Assembly (NCBI RefSeq): GCF_026283945.1
Contig: NZ_JAPDPC010000001.1
Span: forward strand, 930,001 to 994,000
Origin: Dyella humicola
Lineage (GTDB): Bacteria > Pseudomonadota > Gammaproteobacteria > Xanthomonadales > Rhodanobacteraceae
DNA: 64,000 nt
Reading direction: 5' to 3'
Made by a program: the position numbers and the translations under genes. This document shows, one piece after another, positions 38,257-46,467 of the stretch; the stretch's first letter is position 1; each line of letters starts with the position of its first letter. Below the pieces are notes generated by a model. That model saw only the letters and a program-made list of their open reading frames with translations, did no database searches and was not told where the DNA came from.

Positions 38257-40161
38257 TCAGGCAGCCGTGGCGCGGGCGACATTCCAGGCGACCATCATGG
38301 CTTCGCGTAGTTGCTCGGGTGACACCGGCTTGTAGAGCACGGGGATATTGGCGGCCATGATCTCGCGAAGACGATCGCTGCGCGTTTCACCGGTGATCAG
38401 CAGGCGCGGGAAGGGCGCGTGGCCGTCGCGCGCATAGAGCTGATCCAGCGCCGCCAATACGTCCAGGCCACTCTCGCCGTCACGCAGGCGCAGGTCTGAA
38501 ATCACGATGTCGGGTGGCGCAGGCCATTCTTCCGCTGCCTGCAAGGCCTGTATCCGATCCTCGGCGATGGCGACATCGCAGCCCCAGCTGCGCAGCAGGT
38601 AACGGATGCCGGAGAGGATGGCCGGTTCATCGTCGATGACCAACACGCGCATACCCGATACATCCATCGGCGTCTCCTCCGCCGGCGTGTCGAAAACCAC
38701 CTGCGCTGGGACCTCGGGCAGATGAAAGGAAAAGACGCTGCCGCGTCCGGGGTGGGACTTCAGCAATACCTGCGTATCCAGCAGTTCCGCCAGGCGCTGC
38801 ACGGTGGCCAGTCCCAGGCCCAGGCCGCGGCGTGGACCGGTATCGTGCTCGTTGGTGCCGTGGCATTCCACACGATAGAATTCGTCGAATACGCGCGCCT
38901 GGTGCTCGGGTGCGATACCGCTGCCGGTGTCCCACACGTCGAGGCGAACGGTGCCGTCACAACGGCGGCGCGCGACCACCAGGACGCCGCCCTTGTTGGT
39001 GTAGCGCAGCGCGTTGCTCACCAGATTGTTGAGGATGCGCGCCAGCATGGTGCGGTCGCTGCGCACCCACACGTCGGTTGCGCGCATGATCAGCCGCAGC
39101 CCGTGCTGCTCGGCAATCATGCGGAAGTTGCGGCTTACTTCCTGCAGTACCTGGTCGAGAGGGAATTCCGCGATCTCAATCTGCATCGCGCCGGTTTCAA
39201 GGCGCGAGAGGTCGAGCAGTTCGCTGAACAAGTGATCGAGTGCTTCCACGCACTCCTGGATGTGTGCAATGCGATCCAGCCGTACCGGATCGCGCTCGTC
39301 CACCGCCAACGACGAGGAGAACAGGGTCAGCGCATACAGGGGTTGGCGTAGATCGTGTGACGCCGCGGCCAGAAAGCGGGCCTTGGCGACGCTGGCCGCC
39401 TCAAGCGCCGCGTTCTTTCGTGCGAGTTCCACGGTCGCGTGTTCGATCTCCCGTTCCATGCTGAGCTGTACGTCGAACAGCGCCAGCGCGGCACTGTTGA
39501 AGCCGCGCTGCAGTTCACCGATTTCCGACTGGTCGGTGACCTCCACTTCGACGTGGCGGTCACCGCGACCGAGCTGGTGCACGGCCGAGACGAGGCGGCG
39601 CAGCGGCGCACTGATCCAGCGCGCCGCCTGCCACGCGATCACGGAAGCCACCAGCAGGCTGACGAAAAGTGCGATCAGCGCATTGCGCAGACTGGCCTGT
39701 TGCGCGGAGATGGCGTTGCTGAGGCTGACGTCCACCAGCACCGAACCGAGTACCGGGTGTCCGGGCTGGTCGCTGTCGACGACGTCGCGTACTACGGTCA
39801 GGCTCTCAGTGGTGCCCGCTCCGCTGCGGCCCAGGCTGTCGGCGAGGATCTCGCCATCGGCCGCGCGGATCTGCACACGCGCTACATGGGGCAATTCGCC
39901 AATCGATTCGGCAATGCGCACCAACTCGCGGCGCTGCATGTCGCGCAGGGGGGTGGTGGATACCGAGGCTGCCTGCGTCGCGATGGCGCCAGCGGTGTTC
40001 TGCGCCATGTCGCGCAAGGTGATCAACTGGCTCCGGGTGAGCATGGTGACCAGCAGCGTGGCCGTGACCATCGTTGGCACGAGCGCAACCAGCGCGAATC
40101 GCTGCATAAGCGACGTGCGCCGCCACCACCGCACCGCCCGGGAGTTCGCCCCTGCACCCAT
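38257..40161 (-). CDS. Hybrid sensor histidine kinase/response regulator
   Basis: 634 residues. TM1 about 19-42, periplasmic domain to about 157, TM2 about 158-182, then a HAMP domain (SAPLRRLVSAVHQL). A coiled region leads to the phospho-acceptor H269 in AAASHDLRQPLYALTLF. The ATPase domain has NNLVSNALRYT, WDTGSGI (D411) and RRGLGLGLATVQRL. The C-terminal receiver has DDE at 510-512, phospho-acceptor D556 (VISDLRLRDG) and K611. It may pass phosphate to a separate regulator through its receiver. It is convergent with the fusion gene, 30 bases away. Confidence 0.93.
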   Translation of the reverse strand: MGAGANSRAVRWWRRTSLMQRFALVALVPTMVTATLLVTMLTRSQLITLRDMAQNTAGAIATQAASVSTTPLRDMQRRELVRIAESIGELPHVARVQIRAADGEILADSLGRSGAGTTESLTVVRDVVDSDQPGHPVLGSVLVDVSLSNAISAQQASLRNALIALFVSLLVASVIAWQAARWISAPLRRLVSAVHQLGRGDRHVEVEVTDQSEIGELQRGFNSAALALFDVQLSMEREIEHATVELARKNAALEAASVAKARFLAAASHDLRQPLYALTLFSSSLAVDERDPVRLDRIAHIQECVEALDHLFSELLDLSRLETGAMQIEIAEFPLDQVLQEVSRNFRMIAEQHGLRLIMRATDVWVRSDRTMLARILNNLVSNALRYTNKGGVLVVARRRCDGTVRLDVWDTGSGIAPEHQARVFDEFYRVECHGTNEHDTGPRRGLGLGLATVQRLAELLDTQVLLKSHPGRGSVFSFHLPEVPAQVVFDTPAEETPMDVSGMRVLVIDDEPAILSGIRYLLRSWGCDVAIAEDRIQALQAAEEWPAPPDIVISDLRLRDGESGLDVLAALDQLYARDGHAPFPRLLITGETRSDRLREIMAANIPVLYKPVSPEQLREAMMVAWNVARATAA

Positions 40162-40258
40162 TGGCCGTCACCCCATTCGGCACTCGTGCGCCGAGGGGTG
40201 TCAGCCTAGCGCGATTCGCCGAGTAGGACAGCTATCCTATTGGTCGAGGGCATACCCA

Positions 40259-40993
40259 TCATTGGTCCTGGGTATTCGCTGAGGGCGATGCTCCGCTCCG
40301 GCGTCTGCGGCTGATACGTTCGACCAGCAGGGGCAGCAGGGCCAGCACGCCGATAGCGCTGAGCGGGATCCACACCGCGCGCTGCATCAACAGGCTCGCT
40401 CCAAAGTGGCCATGGCTGCGGGCGAGTGCTTCGCCAAGGCCGGCCCCGATGGACGTCTCGAAGATCAGGGAGACCGTGCCCCCCAACCAGCTCGCACCAA
40501 GAAACAGCCAGAGCGGGCAGCGCAGCCAGGCCAGCGCGACCGTGACAAGACCGAACGGGGCCACCGGCACGAAGCGCAGGAACATGGTGTAGGCCGTGGG
40601 ATGGCGCTCAAAGCCGTGGTGCACCTTGTCCACAAGGGCAGGCGGATGCTTGCTGCCGGTGCCGAACGCGTAGCGGCTGGCCAGGAACAGGATCAGGGTG
40701 CCCAGGGTGAGCCCGATGGAGGAATAAATGCTGCCCTCAAGCGTACCGAAGGCGAAGCCGCCCGCCATGATGATGATCACCGTGCCCGGGATGCCCGTCG
40801 ACATGGCCAGGGTGAGCAGGCCGATATAGGCAAGACGACTGAGCCAGGGACTATCGGCGATACCCGCGCGCAGCTGGGCCTGGTGCGTCACCAGCTGCTC
40901 GGGATGCAGGCGATCGAGCACGCCGGAGCTGAACAGCACGATGCCGGCCAGCACCAGCAGGATCAGGGGCAGCGCGGCGCGCAGGCGGCTCAA
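40259..40993 (-). CDS. TVP38/TMEM64-family (DedA-like) membrane protein
   Basis: 244 residues with about six hydrophobic segments. Conserved features are the glycine-rich ASRYAFG stretch, RFVPVAPFGLVTVALAW near the middle, and the VIIIMAGGFAFGTLEGSIYS segment. Family members are polytopic inner-membrane proteins in the VTT/DedA group linked to lipid scrambling and envelope homeostasis. Its 5' end overlaps the deaminase stop by 4 bases, so it is the third gene of the glnS transcript. Confidence 0.85.
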   Translation of the reverse strand: MSRLRAALPLILLVLAGIVLFSSGVLDRLHPEQLVTHQAQLRAGIADSPWLSRLAYIGLLTLAMSTGIPGTVIIIMAGGFAFGTLEGSIYSSIGLTLGTLILFLASRYAFGTGSKHPPALVDKVHHGFERHPTAYTMFLRFVPVAPFGLVTVALAWLRCPLWLFLGASWLGGTVSLIFETSIGAGLGEALARSHGHFGASLLMQRAVWIPLSAIGVLALLPLLVERISRRRRSGASPSANTQDQ

Positions 40994-41547
40994 TAGGGCT
41001 GCCCGCTGCGGCCGTAGACGGCCAGCACGTCGCGCGCCTGCTCCCGCAGGATGTCGCGGCGCACCGCGATACCGCGGCGTTCGAGTTCACCCGTCCAGTC
41101 GGCGGGCAGGGGGCCTTCGTCGAACTCGGTGAGTTCCTCGACATCCTCCGCTCGTGCACCGATCAACAGCTCGTCGATGCCGGCCCATACGGTGGCACCG
41201 TAACACTGGCAGCACGGCTGGGCGCTGGTGGCGAGCGCGTAACGACCGCCGTCTTCATTGATGCGGTAGCTGGCCAGGCGCTGCTGGGCGCTCATGAAGG
41301 CCATCATTTCGGCGTGCGCGACGGAGCAGGTTTGCGGCACGACGCGGTTCACGCCCACGGAAACCAGGCGTCCATCCGCATGGAACACCGCCGCGCCAAA
41401 CGGGCCGCCGTGACCGTGCTCGATATTGTGACGCGACAGTTCGATGGCGAGCCCCACGCGTTCCTGGTCGGTGATGTAGCGCTTACCCGTGTCAACCACG
41501 TCGCCGATCCACGGTGGCAAGGTCAGGTGAATCTGCAGGCGCAGCAT
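40990..41547 (-). CDS. Cytidine/deoxycytidylate-deaminase-family nucleoside deaminase
   Basis: 185 residues. The zinc site is HAE in SVAHAEMMAFM (catalytic Glu) and the paired cysteines of AQPCCQCYGATVW (Pro-Cys-x2-Cys). GPFGAAVFHADGRLVSVG is the substrate-binding strand-turn. It resembles guanine/tRNA-adenosine-type deaminases, but the substrate is not clear from the motifs. It lies 24 bases after glnS on the same strand, and there is no reason to link its function to glutamine charging. Confidence 0.85.
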   Translation of the reverse strand: MLRLQIHLTLPPWIGDVVDTGKRYITDQERVGLAIELSRHNIEHGHGGPFGAAVFHADGRLVSVGVNRVVPQTCSVAHAEMMAFMSAQQRLASYRINEDGGRYALATSAQPCCQCYGATVWAGIDELLIGARAEDVEELTEFDEGPLPADWTGELERRGIAVRRDILREQARDVLAVYGRSGQPY

Positions 41548-41571
41548 GCGTATCTCCTTATAACGCGGGTT

Positions 41572-43356
41572 TCAGCCAGCCTGCTTGGCCCAGGTGTCGC
41601 GCAGCGTAACGGTACGGTTGAACACCGGCGCGTCAGCGCGATGGTCAATGCGATCGGCCACGAAGTAACCGAGACGCTCGAACTGATAGCGCTGTTCCGG
41701 CGCAGCGATCGCCGCGGCAGGCTCGAGCCAGGCGTGCACGACGCGCTTGGCTTCCGGGTTGATGTGCTCGATCCAGCTTTTGCCGTCGGATTCGTCGTCC
41801 GGGGCCGGCACGTTGAACAAGCGGTCGTAGACACGCACCTCGGTCGCCACGCCATGCTTCGCGCTCACCCAGTGGATGGTGCCCTTCACCTTGCGGTCCG
41901 CACCGGGCAAGCCCTGGCGCGACTCGAGGTCGAGCGTGCAGCGTAGCTCGGTGACGTGGCCATCGGCATCCTTGACCATCTCCTCGCACTTCACGATGCC
42001 GACGCCGCGCAGGCGCACTTCGCCCTCCGGCTTCAGGCGATGGAAGCCCTTGGGTGGCACTTCGGCGAAGTCCTCGCGCTCGATCCACAGCTCGCGGGAG
42101 AACGGCACTTCGCGCGTGCCAAAGCTCTCGTCCTTGGGATGGTTGGAGAACACCAGCGTTTCCTGGTGATCCGCGGGCAGGTTGGTGATCACCAGCTTGA
42201 GCGGATCCAGCACGGCCATGCGCCGCGCCGCGGTCGCGTCCAGGTCTTCGCGGATGCAGTTCTCGAGGATCGAGTAGTCGATGATGCTGTTCTGCTTGCT
42301 TACGCCCAGGCGCTCGATCAGCAGGCGCAGGCCAGCCGGGGTGAAGCCGCGACGACGTAGGCCGCGCAGTGTGTTCATGCGCGGATCGTCCCAGCCATCC
42401 ACCAGGTTTTCGTTCACCAGCTGGGCCAGCTTGCGCTTGCTGGTGATGCTGAAGGAGAGGTTGAGGCGAGAGAATTCGATCTGTCGCGGCTTGGCCGGTT
42501 CGGTGCGAAAACCGCCTTCGCGCAGGTGCTGCCACAGCTCCGGATGGTTGACCAGGTCGACCTTGTCGACGAACCAGTCGTACAGCGGACGATGGTCCTC
42601 GAACTCCAGCGTGCACAGCGAATGGGTGATGCCTTCCAGCGCGTCCGACAGGCAGTGCGCGTAGTCGTACATCGGATAGATCGGCCAGGCGTCGCCGGTG
42701 TTCTGGTGGGCGATCTTGCGGATGCGGTAGATCGCCGGATCACGCATGTTCATATTGCCCGAGGTCATGTCGATCTTTGCGCGTAGCGTTTTGGCGCCAT
42801 CGTCGAATTCACCCGCGCGCATGCGGCGGAACAGATCGAGGTTCTCCTCCACGCTGCGCTCGCGGAACGGCGAGTTGCGGCCCGGCTCGGTCAAGGTGCC
42901 ACGGTAGGCACGCATGTCCTCGGCGTTGAGGTCGTCCACGTAGGCGACGCCGTCCTTGATCAGCTTGATCGCCGAGTCGTAGAACACCTCGAAATAGTCC
43001 GAGGCGTGGCGCAGGTCATGCCACTCGTAACCCAGCCAGCGCACGTCGTCCTTGATGCCCTCGACGAACTCGGGGTCTTCCTTGCCCGGATTGGTGTCGT
43101 CCAGGCGCAGGTTGCACCAGCCGGTGAACTCCGAAGCGATACCGAAGTTCAGGCAGATCGCCTTGGCGTGGCCGATATGCAGGTAACCGTTCGGCTCGGG
43201 CGGAAAGCGCGTGCGGATGGCGTGATGCTTGCCGGTGGCCAAGTCCTCGCGAATGATCTGGCGGATGAAATCCCTTTGCACATCAGCGCGTTGACCCTCG
43301 GCCTGCGCTGCGGCGGACGAGACAATGGGTTCAATGGCGGCGTTTTCAGTGGACAT
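41572..43356 (-). CDS. glnS: Glutaminyl-tRNA synthetase
   Basis: Class I synthetase charging tRNA-Gln. 594 residues. The HIGH motif is in [21 protein letters not shown] near residue 53, the MSKR-like loop is ITSKRKL, and the C-terminal two-barrel anticodon domain includes [14 protein letters not shown]. The alanine/glutamate-rich N-terminus is slightly longer than E. coli GlnS (554). It leads the minus-strand group with the deaminase and the TVP38-like gene. Confidence 0.97.
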   Translation of the reverse strand: MSTENAAIEPIVSSAAAQAEGQRADVQRDFIRQIIREDLATGKHHAIRTRFPPEPNGYLHIGHAKAICLNFGIASEFTGWCNLRLDDTNPGKEDPEFVEGIKDDVRWLGYEWHDLRHASDYFEVFYDSAIKLIKDGVAYVDDLNAEDMRAYRGTLTEPGRNSPFRERSVEENLDLFRRMRAGEFDDGAKTLRAKIDMTSGNMNMRDPAIYRIRKIAHQNTGDAWPIYPMYDYAHCLSDALEGITHSLCTLEFEDHRPLYDWFVDKVDLVNHPELWQHLREGGFRTEPAKPRQIEFSRLNLSFSITSKRKLAQLVNENLVDGWDDPRMNTLRGLRRRGFTPAGLRLLIERLGVSKQNSIIDYSILENCIREDLDATAARRMAVLDPLKLVITNLPADHQETLVFSNHPKDESFGTREVPFSRELWIEREDFAEVPPKGFHRLKPEGEVRLRGVGIVKCEEMVKDADGHVTELRCTLDLESRQGLPGADRKVKGTIHWVSAKHGVATEVRVYDRLFNVPAPDDESDGKSWIEHINPEAKRVVHAWLEPAAAIAAPEQRYQFERLGYFVADRIDHRADAPVFNRTVTLRDTWAKQAG

Positions 43357-43804
43357 CGGGACTCACAACTCGTACGCGGTGGCGGAAACGCCCAAGTTTA
43401 CCTTGTCCAAGGTGGGGGTGTTTTGTGGGGTTTCAGCGGGTGGGAAGTAGGCGGCGAGGTCGGTTGGCTCGCCATCTCGGCAATACGCTTCGGCCGCCAT
43501 CCCAGCGGCTCTCAACAGTGGCCTTACTGATCCAGCTGTAACAGCGAGGCCGGTCATTCAGTGCCTTTCGCTCTGCTGTGATGTGACCGCGACCTGGCTC
43601 GCCTGCCGCGGGCTTCCGAGCCGCTGCCGCGGCCCGGGTTACTTCTCTTTGCGTGGCCAAAGAGAAGTAACCCGGCCTCCGGCAGGAGGACGGAAGCCCG
43701 CCGCAGGCGAGCAAGCTGGCCACAACGTATCGGAAATCCGCCGAGATCAACCGGATGAAGAGCAAAAACTTGCCCATCCCCTCCCACAGCGCTAGCGTGC
43801 CCCC
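43357..43804. other. Intergenic region with hairpin repeat between glnS and DUF2007 gene
   Basis: 448 bases with no convincing gene. It holds the 43634-43675 hairpin inside longer inverted flanks near 43591-43609 and 43690-43711 (GGGCTTCCG against CGGAAGCCC, GCTCGCCTGC against GCAGGCGAGC). The glnS promoter should also be here. Confidence 0.7.
43634..43675. repeat. Hairpin repeat related to the clpB-btuB palindrome
   Basis: CCGGGTTACTTCTCTTTG (43634-43651), loop CGTGGC, CAAAGAGAAGTAACCCGG (43658-43675): a perfect 18-bp stem. The core ACTTCTCTTTG-CGTGGC-CAAAGAGAAGT has the same plan and a similar loop as 3637-3666 and 4021-4050 (ACTTTTCTTTTG, CTGGCC or GGCCAG). Confidence 0.85.
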
Positions 43805-44083
43805 ATGCGCATCGCATACCGAGCTGAAACCCTGATCGACGCCCACCTGGTGAAGGACGCCCTGGAGCGTTCCGACATCCCCGCGTTTATTTCGGGCGAA
43901 TACCTGACCGGGGCGGTAGGACAGCTGCCGGCGCTGGATTACGTGGCCGTGCTGGTGCCGGAAGCGAGCGTGGACGCGGCGGAGCGGATCGTGCGCGAGG
44001 TCGAGCGCACCCTGGTCGAGGCCCGCCTCGCCATGGACGAATCGGACGAGGATCCGGACGCAACGCACCCCGCATTCGGTTGA
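43805..44083 (+). CDS. DUF2007 putative signal-transducing protein
   Basis: 92 residues. RIAYRAETLIDAHLVKDALERSDIPAFISGE is the standard beginning of DUF2007, which is short and predicted to bind a ligand or protein partner. The rest is YVAVLVPEASVDAAERIV. There is no signal or membrane segment. The acidic C-terminal tail (ESDEDPDATHPAFG) is ordinary. The role is not known. Confidence 0.85.
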   Translation: MRIAYRAETLIDAHLVKDALERSDIPAFISGEYLTGAVGQLPALDYVAVLVPEASVDAAERIVREVERTLVEARLAMDESDEDPDATHPAFG

Positions 44084-44183
44084 ACCCATTCCATAGCTCG
44101 AGCACATCGCAGGGCTGGGCCGGCCTGGGCGGTATTCTGTTAGGCGCGCAACGCCCCCGTAGGCGGGCACAGGAGTGAACCAG

Positions 44184-44714
44184 GTGGACAGTTCGTTGAC
44201 GCAGATCCGGGCACTGATCCGCGCTGTACCCGACTTCCCCAAGCCGGGCGTCGTCTTTCGTGACATCACGCCCCTGCTCGCCGATGCCGGTGGTTTTGCG
44301 CGTTGCGTGGATGCGTTGGCCGAACCGTGGCAGGGCAGTGGCGTGCAGGCGGTATGCGGTATCGAGTCGCGCGGCTTCATTTTCGGCGCCGCGCTGGCGC
44401 AGAAGCTGCACGCGGGTTTTGTGCCGCTGCGCAAGCCCAACAAGCTGCCACCGCCGGTGGTTGCGGTGGACTACGAGCTGGAATACGGCGTCGATCGACT
44501 GGAGGCGCGCAACGATGCGCTGCGTCCGGGTGAAAGAGTGTTGATCGTGGACGATGTACTTGCCACGGGCGGTACGGTGGCCGCGGCGCGAGCCCTGGTG
44601 GAAAAGCTCGGGGCGCGGCTGGTGGGGGCCAGTGTGGTGATCGAACTGGCCGCCCTGCAGGGGCGCAGCCGCTGGCAAGACGACGCGCCGTTGCATGCCT
44701 TGCTGCGCTACTGA
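44184..44714 (+). CDS. apt: Adenine phosphoribosyltransferase
   Basis: Converts adenine and PRPP to AMP (purine salvage). 176 residues from the GTG at 44184, with AGGAG at 44171-44175 eight bases upstream; a GTG at 44175 is the alternative. The family signatures PDFPKPGVVFRDITPLL and the PRPP loop VLIVDDVLATGGT (near residue 120) are clear. IESRGFIFGAALA is the third conserved block. Confidence 0.95.
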   Translation: MDSSLTQIRALIRAVPDFPKPGVVFRDITPLLADAGGFARCVDALAEPWQGSGVQAVCGIESRGFIFGAALAQKLHAGFVPLRKPNKLPPPVVAVDYELEYGVDRLEARNDALRPGERVLIVDDVLATGGTVAAARALVEKLGARLVGASVVIELAALQGRSRWQDDAPLHALLRY

Positions 44715-44760
44715 GCGCGCGTTGCGCGTTCTCATTGGGTGATCTGACGTTTTCGACGGC

Positions 44761-45360
44761 TCAGGGCGTTGCCGGTGCGATGCTCTCTACAAAAACCAGC
44801 TCACAGGCACCATCGCCGGTGTCGTCGCGCGTCATTGATGTTCGCCAACGCCAGCCGCCCGGGCGGCTGGCGTCGACCAGAAACCCTTCGAGATGCACGA
44901 CTTCGCCGGGGCGCACGCGCTCCAGTTCGTCACGCACGATGTTGTCGGCGGGGATCATGTGCATGTTGGCGCTGGACGTCTCGATTTCCCGACGTGGAAT
45001 CGGAAACGTGTCGACGTGCCAGTGATAGAAGCGGTTGCCCTGGCTGATCTCGATGCGGGCCAGCACGCTGCTGTCGGACATGCGGCCCCAGCCCATGGCG
45101 AGATCGACCGGCACCAACTTGGCGCCTGCATCGAGGTGGTAGTCCTCGCGGGACAGCACGCGCGCAGTCATTTCAAACCGCGCGCGCGTGACGAGTGTGA
45201 TGTCACCACGCTGTAGCGTGGTGCCCTGTTCGAGATCGATTTGTGTAGGCGCATCCGGCGCCAGGATGCCGGAGCCCGGTGTGAGCGGGCGCGCCCGCCA
45301 CCAGTGAGCCGCGCCGAGGCCGGCAATCAGCAGTAGGCCGATCAGGAGAAAACGTGGCAT
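44761..45360 (-). CDS. Anchored hypothetical protein downstream of oxyR
   Basis: 199 residues. One N-terminal hydrophobic helix (PRFLLIGLLLIAGLGAAHWW) anchors it or acts as a signal. The rest is predicted extracytoplasmic with no cysteine pair and no motif I recognise. A conserved-looking core reads YHWHVDTFPIPRREIETS and NMHMIPADN. It lies 7 bases after oxyR on the same strand, so it is probably co-transcribed with it. I cannot name a function. Confidence 0.8.
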   Translation of the reverse strand: MPRFLLIGLLLIAGLGAAHWWRARPLTPGSGILAPDAPTQIDLEQGTTLQRGDITLVTRARFEMTARVLSREDYHLDAGAKLVPVDLAMGWGRMSDSSVLARIEISQGNRFYHWHVDTFPIPRREIETSSANMHMIPADNIVRDELERVRPGEVVHLEGFLVDASRPGGWRWRTSMTRDDTGDGACELVFVESIAPATP

Positions 45361-45367
45361 GGGTGAC

Positions 45368-46312
45368 TCAGGGCGCGGCGCGCTTGGCAGGTTTGGCTTC
45401 GCTCAGGTTCGGCTGCAGCAGCTCCGGCGGCAAGCTGCGGATCACATCGCCGAAACGCTCGAGGAACACACCCAGCGACGAGCTCTTGCGCCACACGAGC
45501 GCAATGCGCCGGCTAGGCGCGTGCCCGGAGAATTCGATCAGGTGCACATTGTCGGTGCGTGACATAGGTGGCTTGATGGCCAGCGTCGGCAGCAAGGTAA
45601 TGCCCACGTTTGCCGCCACCATCTGGCGCAAGGTTTCAAGACTGGTGGCGCGGAAGCCGGAGCGTTCGCCGGCACCGGCGAGCTGGCACACCTCCAGCGC
45701 CTGGTCGCGCATGCAGTGGCCGTCCTCCAGCAGCAACAGGCTTGCATCTGCCAGGTCGTCGAGTTTCAGCCGGGTGCGCTTGTGCGCCAGCGGATGATCG
45801 TCGGGCACGGCGAGCACGAACGGTTCCTCGAACAGAAATTCGGCGTGCAGGCTGTCCTCGTGCAAGGGCAGGGCAAGCACGCCGACATCCAGCGCGCCCT
45901 CGCGCAGCATCTTCACCACTTGCTCGGTTTTTTCTTCGACCAGCAGCAGCTCCAGTCGCGGGAAGTGCTTGCGCACCAGCGGCACGAGATGCGGAAGCAG
46001 GTAAGGGCCGAGCGTGGGGAAGATGCCCAGTCGCAAGGTGCCCGATTCCGGGTCGCGCGTGCGCTGCGCAATCGCCTTGATCTCGTCGATCTCCGACAGC
46101 ACGCCACGTGCGCGGCGGGCGATTTCGCGACCGGTTTCGGTCAGCAGCACTTTGCGCGGCGTGCGCTCCACCAGCGCCACGCCAAGCTCTTCCTCCAGCT
46201 TTTTGATCTGCGTGGAGAGCGTGGGCTGGCTGACGAAACTGGCCTCGGCGGCGCGCCCGAAATGCCGGTGCTCGGCCAGGGCTACAAGGTAGTGCAGGTC
46301 GCGCAGGTTCAT
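45368..46312 (-). CDS. oxyR: Peroxide-responsive LysR regulator OxyR
   Basis: 314 residues from the ATG at 46312. The N-terminal helix-turn-helix is MNLRDLHYLVALAEHRHFGRAA... followed by SQPTLSTQIKKLEEELG. The peroxide-sensing pair is C200 and C209 in LEDGHCMRDQALEVC, equivalent to E. coli C199/C208. A 315-residue LysR with exactly these cysteines is OxyR rather than another LysR. It diverges from the aminopeptidase gene, and an OxyR-type site lies just upstream. Confidence 0.95.
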   Translation of the reverse strand: MNLRDLHYLVALAEHRHFGRAAEASFVSQPTLSTQIKKLEEELGVALVERTPRKVLLTETGREIARRARGVLSEIDEIKAIAQRTRDPESGTLRLGIFPTLGPYLLPHLVPLVRKHFPRLELLLVEEKTEQVVKMLREGALDVGVLALPLHEDSLHAEFLFEEPFVLAVPDDHPLAHKRTRLKLDDLADASLLLLEDGHCMRDQALEVCQLAGAGERSGFRATSLETLRQMVAANVGITLLPTLAIKPPMSRTDNVHLIEFSGHAPSRRIALVWRKSSSLGVFLERFGDVIRSLPPELLQPNLSEAKPAKRAAP

Positions 46313-46335
46313 AGATGAGCGTCCACACGGTGCTG

Positions 46336-46372
46336 ATAGGTCATGTCTATGGATTGTGATGGTATTCATCAG
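46336..46372. promoter_or_regulatory. Candidate OxyR-binding site (autoregulatory)
   Basis: ATAG-N7-CTAT at 46336-46350 matches the first half of the known ATAG-N7-CTAT-N7-ATAG-N7-CTAT pattern exactly. GATG-N7-TCAG at 46358-46372 keeps the spacing but matches more weakly. It starts 24 bases upstream of the oxyR start codon. Confidence 0.6.
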
Positions 46373-46467
46373 TTTCGACAATGTGCGCCATGTCTTCTGG
46401 CACTGTGTCGCTCGTCATGGCAGCCCCTAGCGTGGGCGTTTATTTGTCCCAGGAGTGCCCACGCACC

